A stretch of 17,194 nt of DNA from an uncultured Actinomycetes bacterium (lineage in GTDB: Bacteria; Actinomycetota; Thermoleophilia; Solirubrobacterales; Solirubrobacteraceae), in the NCBI GenBank assembly GCA_937888775.1, contig CALAQT010000587.1, forward strand, positions 1 through 17,194, in the 5' to 3' direction. Within the stretch, counting starts at the first letter, position 1. Every line of letters starts with the position of its first letter. Below the pieces are notes generated by a model. That model had not been told where the DNA came from. It did not search any database and saw only the letters and a list, made by a program, of their open reading frames with translations. The position numbers and the translations under genes are program-made. This document shows, one piece after another, positions 1 to 8,223 of the stretch.

Positions 1-33
1 CGCCAAAACGCAGACACAGCGGGCGATCGCCGA

Positions 34-290
34 TCACAGACCCAGGTAACTACGGCCTAACCCGGCGCGAGCGGCGATCCGTTGGACGCCACCGGCGAGC
101 GGGACGATCCCGATGCGGGTTTCGGGCAGCCCCAGCATGGTGCCGTCGGCGGCCAAGATGAGATCGCAGAACAGCGCGAGCTCGAACCCCATGGCGCTTC
201 GTCAACGCCAGCCGGTAGCCTGTCCCCTCCGGTGACGAGCAGCGGAGGTACCGCGATGGCACCGACGCATCCGTAGAGGTCGACAGCCGA
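34..290 (-). pseudogene. Enoyl-CoA hydratase/isomerase (crotonase) remnant
   Basis: The minus-strand frame from the ATG at 192 to the stop at 34 reads as the middle of a crotonase-fold protein. It has a GFELALFCDLILAAD segment, then GLPETRIGIVPLAGG, then a QRIAARAGLGR run, which is the family's 'G-G-F-E-L-A-L-x-C-D ... GLPE..G..P..GG.QR' core. The matching upstream part ('AIAVPPLLVTG', about 290-215) lies in a different frame and is cut off by stops, so at least one frameshift is present. The reading frame ends soon after the QR..R region, whereas intact proteins run on for roughly 100 residues. No start codon or ribosome site was found. The protein would have hydrated or isomerised acyl-CoA esters. 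Because megabase-type frames elsewhere in the window stay open for over 3 kb, decay seems likelier than sequencing error, but the latter is not excluded. Confidence 0.6.
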
Positions 291-330
291 TAGATCCGTA
301 GAACCCGCGCGACTGATTGAGTTTCGCGGA

Positions 331-552
331 TCACGGCTCGCCATTCGTGACCGCCGGACGAGTTCTCCCCGTGATCGTAAGGACGTTAGGATCGAGATAG
401 ACGGAGAACGGCTCGCCGACGCCACGCAAGGGCAGGCGTTCGTACCACGAGCGGTCGTTGGCGAGAAAGCGAAAACGCATCGATCTGACAATCGGTCGGC
501 CGCGTCTTCGCCAGACGAGCTCCACGTAGATGGCGGTATCGGCGACGATCAC
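331..552 (-). CDS. Small hypothetical protein, 73 aa
   Basis: This is a GTG-initiated ORF on the same strand as the decayed genes around it. The product is basic and beta-rich by eye, with an ELVWRRRGRPIV stretch, an RFRFLANDRSWYERLPL stretch and a VLTITGRTRPAV stretch near the end. It has no signal peptide, membrane helix or motif that I recognise. Its composition looks more natural than the overlapping frames, and the frame is open for about 36 nt upstream of the GTG to an in-frame TAG. No convincing Shine-Dalgarno sequence precedes the GTG, so this may be the tail of a degraded gene rather than a working small gene. Flanking crotonase and metallophosphoesterase remnants support that reading. 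Confidence 0.4.
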   Translation of the reverse strand: MIVADTAIYVELVWRRRGRPIVRSMRFRFLANDRSWYERLPLRGVGEPFSVYLDPNVLTITGRTRPAVTNGEP

Positions 553-614
553 CCGAGAATCGTCGTATGGCTCATCACGGCCCTAATGACAGGCGCGGCC
601 CCGCCGGCCGAACG

Positions 615-1049
615 CTACGGCGACGCTCCGCCCGAGCCGCGGAAGGCTTCAGCGGCAGCCCGCTTGACCGAAGTTGGATGATCATCGCTAACCGCCAGCC
701 ATTCCAAGAGTGGCCGAAGATTGGCATCGTGGGCACCGCCAGACTTCACGAGCGCCTCGACCGCTGCGGCCCGAACGATCACGTCTTCAGCGTCGTCGAC
801 TGCGATATCGGGGCACCGGCCGAGGAGATCGTCGCGCCGCCATTCGCCGGCGAGAACCAAGAGAGCGAGTCCACGAAGTGTTGGATCGGCGCGACCTAGA
901 TATGGTCGGATCAGCGGCTCGGCCTCGTATACGCGTGCTTCGCCGAGTCTGTAGATCGCCCCCCATTGACGGTTACGGATCTCATTCTCGCCCACCGAGT
1001 GACCATGAAGCCAGACGCGCGGTGCCGCGCCCTCCAGGACCAGGTCCAC
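615..1049 (-). CDS. HEAT-like protein carrying a metallophosphoesterase C-terminal end
   Basis: The frame can start at GTG 1049 and gives 144 residues. The first roughly 20 residues (LEGAAPRVWLHGHSV) match the last metal-binding strand of calcineurin-like phosphoesterases, 'P-R-x-x-x-x-GH', not a natural N-terminus. The rest is helical, with paired helices around LRGLALLVLAGEW, VIVRAAAVEALVKSG and VKRAAAEAF, the spacing and Ala/Leu pattern of HEAT-like repeats. Either the original gene was a phosphoesterase with a HEAT-like extension, or a separate HEAT protein began near the VYEAEPL segment after the phosphoesterase ended. The phosphoesterase half continues upstream in two other frames (982-1289), so the reading frame as it stands is probably truncated. 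It follows the protease gene on the same strand but shows no coupling to it. Confidence 0.45.
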   Translation of the reverse strand: MDLVLEGAAPRVWLHGHSVGENEIRNRQWGAIYRLGEARVYEAEPLIRPYLGRADPTLRGLALLVLAGEWRRDDLLGRCPDIAVDDAEDVIVRAAAVEALVKSGGAHDANLRPLLEWLAVSDDHPTSVKRAAAEAFRGSGGASP

Positions 1050-1289
1050 AGCTCAGACCCTCGCGAAACCCTTGGGTTCGCGCGGGACCCTGATGGCTGA
1101 CCAGGATGTCCACCGCCGGCCGCGTTGCGATCGCGAGGACCGCGTCCTCGGCGATGTAGGCCATGGGCGGGTAGCCTGCGTTGGGTCGCTGCCCCGTTCA
1201 AGCCCGCCGACTCCTCCGACGACAACACCTCGCGCCGTCGTTACGCGCCAGCCGGATGGCAAGAACAGGATCCGCCCCGCAGGATCGAC
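982..1289 (-). pseudogene. Calcineurin-like metallophosphoesterase remnant, frameshifted
   Basis: Three minus-strand frames join into one recognisable protein. From 1289 to about 1180 comes VDPAGRILFLPSGWRV followed by GVVVGGVGG, the typical 'P-x-G-R-I-x-x-L-P-x-G-W ... G-V-x-x-x-G-x-G-G' strand pair of this family. From 1164 to about 1060, in a second frame, comes MAYIAEDAVLAIA and then AVDILVSHQGP, the 'D-x-L-x-S/T-H' metal-binding strand. The final 'HGH' strand lies in a third frame in the neighbouring ORF at 615-1049. So at least two frame changes are present, near 1165-1180 and near 1050-1065. The N-terminal part with the first D-x-H and the GNHD motif is absent, since the preceding operon ends at 1372. 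The hydrolase activity must be lost if the frameshifts are real. Confidence 0.5.
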
Positions 1290-1371
1290 CGATGGAGATC
1301 CGCGACAGCTACCGGCGTCGCCGGAATGTCTTCGTTGACGGCTTGGATGCGGCTCCCGTTGGGCTGCCCGT

Positions 1372-4300
1372 CTACAAGCGCTCCTCGCTCGCAGGCACGG
1401 CACCTGCCGCGTCGTCGGTGACACCGTCACCGACACCTTGGTGAAAGGAGTCGTCACGGTTGGTGGGCTTCTGCTCCGATTCGGCGACGTCGGCGCAACA
1501 CGCCAGGTCGTCGGGGGGCACCGGCTTGGCGATCTCGACCCTGTGTACGCCTACGCGCACCGGCACCAGGAAGCGCGTAGCGCCCGCGGCGCGGCCGAGG
1601 CGCGCGCTGTCGCCAACCAGCGCCTGATCGTGTGGTAAGCAGTCCTCGACCAGGGGTCGTCCACGGGTTGGGTCTGACCAGTGGTCGGGTAGGAACGAGA
1701 GTCCCTGGTGAGGGCCCGTGATCTCGTTCAGGAAGGCAGTGGCCTCGGGTAGGCTCTCATCGCGATCGAGCGGAGGCGGTGCAGTGGACGCCGTCGTCGC
1801 GCTAAACGCCGCTGGGGCCAAGCCCGCTTGCTGCTCGGCCAGCAGCTCACGCAGGGCGCTCGTGGGCACCGCGCTGCTCATGTACTGCGCACGCTCGTCT
1901 CCGGCCGCCGCCTTGCTGCCAGCGCTGTGGATGCCGATCACGCGTCCCTCCAGGTCGAACACCGGCGACCCGGATGCTCCGCCGGTCGACTGATAGGTGG
2001 CTTGGATCACCGGGAAGCGGCCGATGCCGTCGGGCGCGTCCTCGATCGTAATGTGCCGGTCGGTGGCGGTGATCAGCCCCCAGGCAAGCGTCGGCTCGCC
2101 GTCGAGCAGCAGCGGGTGCCCGAGCGTGATGACCGGCTCTCCCTGCACCACCTGCTCGTCTTGGGGCGCCAGCATGGCCGCAGTGGCCGAATCGGGTGGC
2201 GGCGCAGCGATGATGGCTACGTCGGCGGCAGCCGCCGTCCGCATGACCTCTGCGGGAACCTCGGTTCCGTCTGCGAACGTGACCGTGATCTCCGCGGCGT
2301 GCTCGATGACGTGCCGGGCGGTGGCGATCGTCCCGCCTCGCGAGATGAGGACCCCGGTGCCGCCGAAGCGCTCGCCGGCGACATCGGTGACCGAGATACG
2401 GACGATCGAGGGTTTCAGCGCCGCGTAGAGCTCCGACAGGTTCTCCGGTGGCGAGAACCAGGCAGTCGCGGGGGGGAGGGGGTCCGGCTCGTGGCCTCCC
2501 TCGCCGAGCGGTGTGACGCCATCGGTGACGAAATCGAGGGGTAGCCCGTCGAGGTATGTGAGCAACTCGCGGCAGAGTTCGTTGTCTTGGAGATGGCGGT
2601 AGCGGCCGGCTTTCGTGGCCTCGAGCAACAGCTCGCGGTCGGAGTCGCCGCCCTTGGCTCCAAGCGGCGTGTGCCGGGCGACGGCCGTGGTTCCGCTCGC
2701 CGCTCCCTCCTCCTGGCGCAGCTCCTCCAGCACCGAGTGCTCGACCGCAGCGTAGAGCCCGGAGAGCCAGCCGGGTCGGAATAGCTGCCGCTGGCCCTGG
2801 CGCCGCAGGCTTTCGACCCGCTCTCCCACCCGGCCTAGCGCCACCATCATGGAGGCCGGGATCGTCGCGGCATCGATTGGGGTGCGAACGTCCATGCGAT
2901 GGAGCGCCTCGCCGATCCAGGGGTCGTGGGCGAACCAGCCGATCATCTCGGCCCAGTCGAGATATTCGTCGTAACGGGCCGCCAGGCGCTGCTCATCTCC
3001 CTTGCACAGCGAGCGCTTCAGCGTCTCGTTGAGCCTCGCGACCTCCTGCTCGATTGCTTCGCGGGCCGTGCGCTGGCGCCGGCGATACCGGCGCCGCGCC
3101 ATCTGCACGTAGACGCCGCCGAGAGCGATCAGCAGGACCCCCTGCGCCAGGCCAGCGAGCAGCAGCGGAAGCCTCGTCCAGACCGCCCAGCTGGCCGCAC
3201 CCTCGAGCACGAGCGGTCCGAGCAGCCTGCCGAGTAGTCCGCGCCGGGCGCGGCGGCGCTGTCGCCTGGCCAGCTTGCGTCGGGCCTTCTCCATCAGCTT
3301 GCGGTCCTGCTCGGTAGGCTCTGGCGGCAGCGGTTGAGGAGGTGGGTCAGCGGCGCCGGCGCGCCCCTGCAGCAGGGCCTCGGCAATGCTTTCCCCCACG
3401 ATCCACACTGGGCCGTCGCGGCCCACGACCGGCGATGACGCCGGTGGCGGCGCGGCCTCACTCAAGTCGGCGGCGTCCGCAGCGTCAGCCGCTGGCTCCT
3501 CGGCCATCTGAGTTCGCAGGGTGAGCGGGTCACAGGCCCTCGGCTGTGACCCGTCCGGGCTGGGCGGGGGCGCTTCGCGGGGGTCCGGGACGATCTTGTC
3601 CGGCGCAGTTACGACCAGCCGGCGGTCATCGAGCTTCGCCACCTCGGCATCGATGCCCTCGGGGAGGGGTGAGCCGTCGATCAGTCCGAACGCGAGCGCT
3701 AGCAGGTCGCGCCAGGTGTCTGCGACGCGCCCGGTCGGTGCCACCAGCGGGCGGTCGAGCTCGTGCCGAAGCTCGGTCAGATCGCCGGTCCGGTTGGCGC
3801 GCTCGCGCCATCTGACGACGTCGAACGGCCGGTCGGGCCCGATGTGCTGTTCCAGGAAGGCCGCGGTGCGGTCGACCGTGGCGGCCAGCAGGCCCTCCAT
3901 CATCTCGATCGGCTTGCGTTTGATCGCTCGAATCAGCTCCTGCCAGATCCAGCGCAGCGTCTCGAGGATCGTCAACTGCGGTCGCGGGGGCGGAACCACG
4001 GGCGTGAACGGCGTCGCGCCCAGCACCTCCTCGTGTTTTTGCAGGTATCGACGGGTGAGGTAGTTGACGATCTCATCGGGGCTCGAGCGGCGCTCGAAGT
4101 GGTCGCGGTCCGGGTTCGGCCAGGCCTCGCTGGAGCGCTGGAAGACCGAGGCGGCGAGATGATCGGGGAGATAGCCAAGGTCTACGATCCGGGAGTAGCA
4201 CCGGACGGGAACCACGGTCACGGGATGAGGCCCGACCTGCCCCGGCACAAGCCCGTCGAGCACGGACTTGCGGTCCGGTCGAGCGTCGTGCCACAGGTCA

Positions 4301-4824
4301 GCCGTAGTGGCGAGCGCGTTGGCGGCATGAGCAGGTAGCATTTCGGGGGTGTCGGCCAGCGCGTTCGGCGCATCGGGCTTGCGGCGATCCTCGGCCACCA
4401 TTAGCACGTTGGCGAGCCATCGCCCCCGGAACAGCCCGGCGGGCACCCGTTCGCCGACCGCGGGCTGGACCACAACCATGGTCGCTCGTACGGGGTGTGC
4501 GGGTCGAAAGCGAATGACGTCCGCCGCGGCGTCCACCCGCTGCTGCAGTGCGTCGGCGAAGCGCACGTCGAAGCCGTCGGGTCCGGCGCAGTAGAAGCCC
4601 ACGAGACGGACGTCGTCGGGATCCACTTGGTCGAGCGCGTGAGACAGCGACTCCTCCCGGAGCTCGCCCCGCACGATTCGCTTCACGACGAACCCGCGCT
4701 CCGATCCATCGGGCGGCGTAGGCCACCAGCAGAACTCGCTCAGCAAGCCAGAGCGAGACCATGAGCACAGGTTCGCGAGGACGGTCTCGCCGGTCTCGCT
4801 CTGGGCTGCGATGACGATCCGCAT
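1372..4824 (-). CDS. Membrane-tethered trypsin/HtrA-like serine protease with long unknown N-terminal region
   Basis: This 1150-residue protein is the last gene of the operon. Its ATG directly follows the TAG of the tubulin-like gene, with AAGGA four bases upstream. Residues 1-270 form a globular domain I cannot name; it opens with a strand and 'AQSETGET', which resembles a P-loop with Lys replaced by Glu. Residues about 410-510 are a Pro/Ala-rich acidic linker. About 530-575 is a hydrophobic hairpin flanked on both sides by clusters of Arg (516-528 and 577-585), which predicts both ends in the cytoplasm. A helical stretch follows. Residues about 800-1000 are a chymotrypsin-fold protease of the Trypsin_2/HtrA type: GGTGVLIS, then TARHV (His838), ADVAII (Asp868) and GGASGSP (Ser951), so the triad is complete. 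No PDZ domain is visible. The last 130 residues are unassigned. Substrate unknown; a protease acting on partners at the membrane is the inference. Confidence 0.88.
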   Translation of the reverse strand: MRIVIAAQSETGETVLANLCSWSRSGLLSEFCWWPTPPDGSERGFVVKRIVRGELREESLSHALDQVDPDDVRLVGFYCAGPDGFDVRFADALQQRVDAAADVIRFRPAHPVRATMVVVQPAVGERVPAGLFRGRWLANVLMVAEDRRKPDAPNALADTPEMLPAHAANALATTADLWHDARPDRKSVLDGLVPGQVGPHPVTVVPVRCYSRIVDLGYLPDHLAASVFQRSSEAWPNPDRDHFERRSSPDEIVNYLTRRYLQKHEEVLGATPFTPVVPPPRPQLTILETLRWIWQELIRAIKRKPIEMMEGLLAATVDRTAAFLEQHIGPDRPFDVVRWRERANRTGDLTELRHELDRPLVAPTGRVADTWRDLLALAFGLIDGSPLPEGIDAEVAKLDDRRLVVTAPDKIVPDPREAPPPSPDGSQPRACDPLTLRTQMAEEPAADAADAADLSEAAPPPASSPVVGRDGPVWIVGESIAEALLQGRAGAADPPPQPLPPEPTEQDRKLMEKARRKLARRQRRRARRGLLGRLLGPLVLEGAASWAVWTRLPLLLAGLAQGVLLIALGGVYVQMARRRYRRRQRTAREAIEQEVARLNETLKRSLCKGDEQRLAARYDEYLDWAEMIGWFAHDPWIGEALHRMDVRTPIDAATIPASMMVALGRVGERVESLRRQGQRQLFRPGWLSGLYAAVEHSVLEELRQEEGAASGTTAVARHTPLGAKGGDSDRELLLEATKAGRYRHLQDNELCRELLTYLDGLPLDFVTDGVTPLGEGGHEPDPLPPATAWFSPPENLSELYAALKPSIVRISVTDVAGERFGGTGVLISRGGTIATARHVIEHAAEITVTFADGTEVPAEVMRTAAAADVAIIAAPPPDSATAAMLAPQDEQVVQGEPVITLGHPLLLDGEPTLAWGLITATDRHITIEDAPDGIGRFPVIQATYQSTGGASGSPVFDLEGRVIGIHSAGSKAAAGDERAQYMSSAVPTSALRELLAEQQAGLAPAAFSATTASTAPPPLDRDESLPEATAFLNEITGPHQGLSFLPDHWSDPTRGRPLVEDCLPHDQALVGDSARLGRAAGATRFLVPVRVGVHRVEIAKPVPPDDLACCADVAESEQKPTNRDDSFHQGVGDGVTDDAAGAVPASEERL

Positions 4825-7800
4825 CTATTCCTTGGGCACGGGAATTGCCGGCGAGCGCTGATCCGCCTCTGCCTTAGTCTCGATCCCGTGGGAGGAGCGG
4901 ATCAGCTCGAGCGCGGCGCTGCTGATGAGCTGATGCGCCTCCCACGTCCGTCCGACGATCAGCGTCGTCTCGGGGGTGATTTCCTTGCTGCCGATCCCGG
5001 TGCGGTAGGCCTCTTCGTACTCAGTGAAAACGGCCATAACGGCGGTGAGCCGCTCGTCGGGAAGATCGTCGGCGCTGCCCACGCGCGGAACCGGCGCGGG
5101 GTCGAACGTCGGCTGAGCCGGCGTGGTGGTCCCGGTGCGGATCCAGCGCTCGAGCTCGGGGTTGGCCCGACTGTGGTCGCCGATGCCAGCCCCTGATGAG
5201 CCAAGCTCCAGGAGCCGGAGGTAGGCGTTGAGCTCGTCGTCCTCATCGCCGGTGTAGCTCACGAGCGCGAGCGGCAGCGACTCGAGCAGTGCTGGCAGGA
5301 CCGAGCCAGCGTCGGTGACGTCGCGGCCCAGCAGCCAGCGAGGAAACGTCCGGGTTCCGCGCGGCGTCCACACGGACAGCGGCTTAGCGCTCCAGCTGTC
5401 CTCGAGGCGGTCGACGTATCCAAGGACCTCGGCCACGAGCCAGCCGCGCACCAGCGCCCGCTGCCGGCTGTTGGACACCGGAATGAATGACTGCAGGGGC
5501 CGGCTGCGCCGGAAGGCCCAGAACTCGTTCCGGCTCGGCTGATCGGTGCAGGTCCGCCACTGGTCGTTGATCGGCCCGGTCAGCGAGTCGAATACGATCG
5601 GATGCACGTAGCGGCCGCTGAAGCTGCTTATCGATACCTCTCGGGCTGGGGAGTTCGGATTGAACAACCTCTGTGCGACTGCGCCGCGAACACCTGCGGC
5701 CGCCAGGCTATCGATGATCCGCCTGGCTGCGAGGTGGTCCGGGGCGACCGGGATCTCGCTGATGATCAGCGTTGGATCGGGTGGAAGCCCGCCGTGCACG
5801 GCGGCGTGGACATCCGGATTGATGCTGATGAGCGGCGCGCTGCTTCGCAGCGCGATCTGGATGTTGTCGGCGAAGATCTCGGCGTTCTCGGTTGAATCCG
5901 TGCGGCCGGGGGCAAGCCACTCCGCGAGTGTCTCGTTGACGTGATCGGAGAGCGGCCCCCGGCGCACGTACACCCATTGCCGTGCGTCACGCTCGAGCGT
6001 TCCGGGATCAAAGCCGATCGTGAAGGCCGCCTGAGACCCGGCTGCGGCGCCGGCGACGCCGAGCGAAGCCAGGTCGGGAACCCAGGACTTTCTCCTGGCG
6101 ACCAGTTGCTGTCGCGGTGAGCTCGCCACGTCCTTCATGCGCGAAGGCCACGCCCGCGAGATGATCTCCCGGATGGCCGCGGACTCTCCCGAATCGGCGC
6201 CGGCGTCGTCGACCATGGCGTTGAACATGGTCTCGAGCATCGCCGGCGCCTCGGTCTGCTTGTCGACGAGCAACTCGTTGGGGGCAGCCCGGAGGTGTGC
6301 GGGGACCTCACCTACCGCCCACTGGTTAACTTTGGCGGCGAACTCGCTGCTGTGCTCGGCTCTGGCCAGGTTCTCTCGTGCGCCGATCAGCTCGCGTTGC
6401 AACGGCTCCAGAACCGCCGTGGCCACCTCCTCGAGCAGCGACGCGGCGGTGTCGCAGACTCCCGCGGCGTGTTGCTTTTGCAGGCCCTTGCGCTGGTGCC
6501 CGATCCCTTTGTTCACATCGTCGTGCTGCCAGCCGATCTTGTCCTGGAAGCGCGCGAACAGATGGCTGAAGTTCTCCCCTGCCTCCTTTCCCTCCTTGAG
6601 GAGGTTGATCCGCTGCCCGCGCAACTCGCTGGCCGCCTCGAGCACTTGCTCGCTCAGCGCGACGAGCAGCTGGATGCCGACGTCGAGTCCGTAGTCGCCG
6701 ACGAACTGCGCCGTCGCATCCAGCACACGTTGCTGGACCTCCTGCGCCCACTTGTGGGTCCGGGAGTCGAGATCGAGCTTCGCCTGCGCCTGGAACGTTG
6801 CCGCCCGCGCCGCGAACTGCTGGCGAATGCTCGCTTCGACCCGCCCTCGTTCGTCCTTGCCGCCGCGCTCGAAGAACTTCTTCACTTCCTCGACCACATT
6901 GTCGAGCATCTGGCCGATGGTCTGACGGTCGCGCAAGGCGTCGAGCACCTGGTTGTGCTCGGGCCCGAGCTCCCACAGTCCGGAGGCTTCGAAGAACGCA
7001 GCCCGGGCACGAGCGACCTTTTCCTCGATCAGCGACCGATCACTGCGCAGATGTGCGTCGACCACGTCCGCTCGGTACCCGCGCAACAGCCTGTTGAGGC
7101 TCTTCTTGGCTAGGCGCTCGGTCGCGTATTCGGCGAACAGCGAGCGGCCGAGCGACACGCTCGCGTACCCGAACGCGGCGCAGCGACCGGCGTCGGCCAG
7201 AGTGAACGTCTGCGCACACGGACGACCGTTGGTGTTTGTGATCACGAATCGTCTGAGCTCCTGCTGGACGTGCGGGTCGATCATGAACGTGGCCAGCGCC
7301 TTGCCGACACTGCGGAACACGTGCAGCGAGCTGTCGAGCGAGACGGAGTTGTTCTTGCTGCCGACCATGAACGTGTGCTGGCCCGCCCGCCGCCCGACGA
7401 TGCGGTGGCTGCCGGCGCCGGCGGCCAGCAGGTGCTGCTCGGGCTCGGGGATCGGACCTTCATGCTCGGTCGCGGCCAGCAGCTCGGCCAGCGCCGCCAG
7501 GCTGTTCGGCTCTACGCCGACACGCAGCTCCTCGTCGAGGTCGTAGAACACGTCGGCGGCATAGAGGACCGTGAGTAGCTCGGTGTTGGCCCACTGCGCC
7601 CCCTGCGCCGCGTTTGAGCGCAGGGTCTCGATCACGTCGAGGAACGCCCCGGAGCCGGCGCCCCCGCCCATCGACGAGATCACGACGGCGGTCGGTTCGA
7701 CCGGAATCGTGTCGGCTCCGAGCTTGCGGCCCAGCGCCAGCAGCTGCGCGTCTGCCTCGTCGGTCGTCATCGTCCGTACCGCGGCGGTAATGGCCTGCTT

Positions 7801-8199
7801 GACCCTGTCGAGCTGAGTGAGGGTGACGATCCGTCCAACCACGCGCCGCTGTCCGGCACCGAGGTAGGGATTCGTGTAGTCGAGCCTGGGATCCGGTCGC
7901 CAGCCTGCGAGGCTCGGGAGGAGCGCTGACTTGCTGACGAGCTCGCTGTCGTAGTACGCGTACTCCTGCGGGGCCTGGGCGAGCCCCAGGTAGTGGTGAT
8001 TCGGGCCCACGTCAGCAGGTACGTCGCCAGCGATCACGTCGACGTTCTCGGGTACATCGATGTGGAGGAACTGCCAGCCCTGCGGCATCGGATCTTCCCA
8101 TCTCACGCTTCGTAGCCGGCGATCGAGCTCCCGCCACACGTACCGGAGCGTCGTTCCGCCGGAGCCTCCGACGCCGATCATCAGGAATTTCTGCAGCAT
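4825..8199 (-). CDS. Tubulin/FtsZ-like GTPase (Tubulin_2 type) with large helical C-terminal extension
   Basis: The 1124-residue protein begins with a strand and the glycine loop GVGGSGGTTL (9-18), as in FtsZ. The tubulin signature appears as SSMGGGAGSG (175-184), the equivalent of GGGTGTG that holds the nucleotide phosphates. PNSLAALAEL (231-240) fits the position of the guanine-contacting Asn in tubulin-like families. A clear T7 catalytic loop was not identified, so GTP hydrolysis is less sure than binding. The nucleotide domain seems to end near residue 370. About 370-680 is long, charged helix with probable coiled coil, and the remainder is globular and unassigned. FtsZ is about 400 residues, so most of this protein is extra. 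No signal peptide or membrane helix is seen, so it is cytoplasmic. It sits 24 nt after the vWA gene and abuts the protease gene. The likely role is a nucleotide-dependent scaffold at the membrane. Confidence 0.9.
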   Translation of the reverse strand: MLQKFLMIGVGGSGGTTLRYVWRELDRRLRSVRWEDPMPQGWQFLHIDVPENVDVIAGDVPADVGPNHHYLGLAQAPQEYAYYDSELVSKSALLPSLAGWRPDPRLDYTNPYLGAGQRRVVGRIVTLTQLDRVKQAITAAVRTMTTDEADAQLLALGRKLGADTIPVEPTAVVISSMGGGAGSGAFLDVIETLRSNAAQGAQWANTELLTVLYAADVFYDLDEELRVGVEPNSLAALAELLAATEHEGPIPEPEQHLLAAGAGSHRIVGRRAGQHTFMVGSKNNSVSLDSSLHVFRSVGKALATFMIDPHVQQELRRFVITNTNGRPCAQTFTLADAGRCAAFGYASVSLGRSLFAEYATERLAKKSLNRLLRGYRADVVDAHLRSDRSLIEEKVARARAAFFEASGLWELGPEHNQVLDALRDRQTIGQMLDNVVEEVKKFFERGGKDERGRVEASIRQQFAARAATFQAQAKLDLDSRTHKWAQEVQQRVLDATAQFVGDYGLDVGIQLLVALSEQVLEAASELRGQRINLLKEGKEAGENFSHLFARFQDKIGWQHDDVNKGIGHQRKGLQKQHAAGVCDTAASLLEEVATAVLEPLQRELIGARENLARAEHSSEFAAKVNQWAVGEVPAHLRAAPNELLVDKQTEAPAMLETMFNAMVDDAGADSGESAAIREIISRAWPSRMKDVASSPRQQLVARRKSWVPDLASLGVAGAAAGSQAAFTIGFDPGTLERDARQWVYVRRGPLSDHVNETLAEWLAPGRTDSTENAEIFADNIQIALRSSAPLISINPDVHAAVHGGLPPDPTLIISEIPVAPDHLAARRIIDSLAAAGVRGAVAQRLFNPNSPAREVSISSFSGRYVHPIVFDSLTGPINDQWRTCTDQPSRNEFWAFRRSRPLQSFIPVSNSRQRALVRGWLVAEVLGYVDRLEDSWSAKPLSVWTPRGTRTFPRWLLGRDVTDAGSVLPALLESLPLALVSYTGDEDDELNAYLRLLELGSSGAGIGDHSRANPELERWIRTGTTTPAQPTFDPAPVPRVGSADDLPDERLTAVMAVFTEYEEAYRTGIGSKEITPETTLIVGRTWEAHQLISSAALELIRSSHGIETKAEADQRSPAIPVPKE

Positions 8200-8223
8200 G
8201 TCTCACACCACCGTGGTCGCTTG

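Noticed and set aside
567..899. Plus-strand ORF of 110 residues opposite the HEAT-like frame
   Set aside because: Its composition is less natural than the antisense HEAT-like frame, which has a clear helical repeat pattern; no ribosome site or motif.
1414..1434. Perfect nine-base inverted repeat (GTCGGTGAC/GTCACCGAC) near the 3' end of the protease gene
   Set aside because: It lies inside the coding sequence 40 bases before the stop, has a three-base loop and no T-run, and is explained by the codons of a GVGDGVTDDA segment. A terminator role is not supported.
1828..2544. Plus-strand ORF of 238 residues inside the protease gene
   Set aside because: It is the antisense of the conserved protease domain with its catalytic residues, so it is a GC-rich shadow frame.
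6295..7113. Plus-strand ORF of 272 residues opposite the tubulin-like gene
   Set aside because: It mirrors the codon periodicity of the coiled-coil part of the tubulin-like gene and has no start signal, so it is a shadow.
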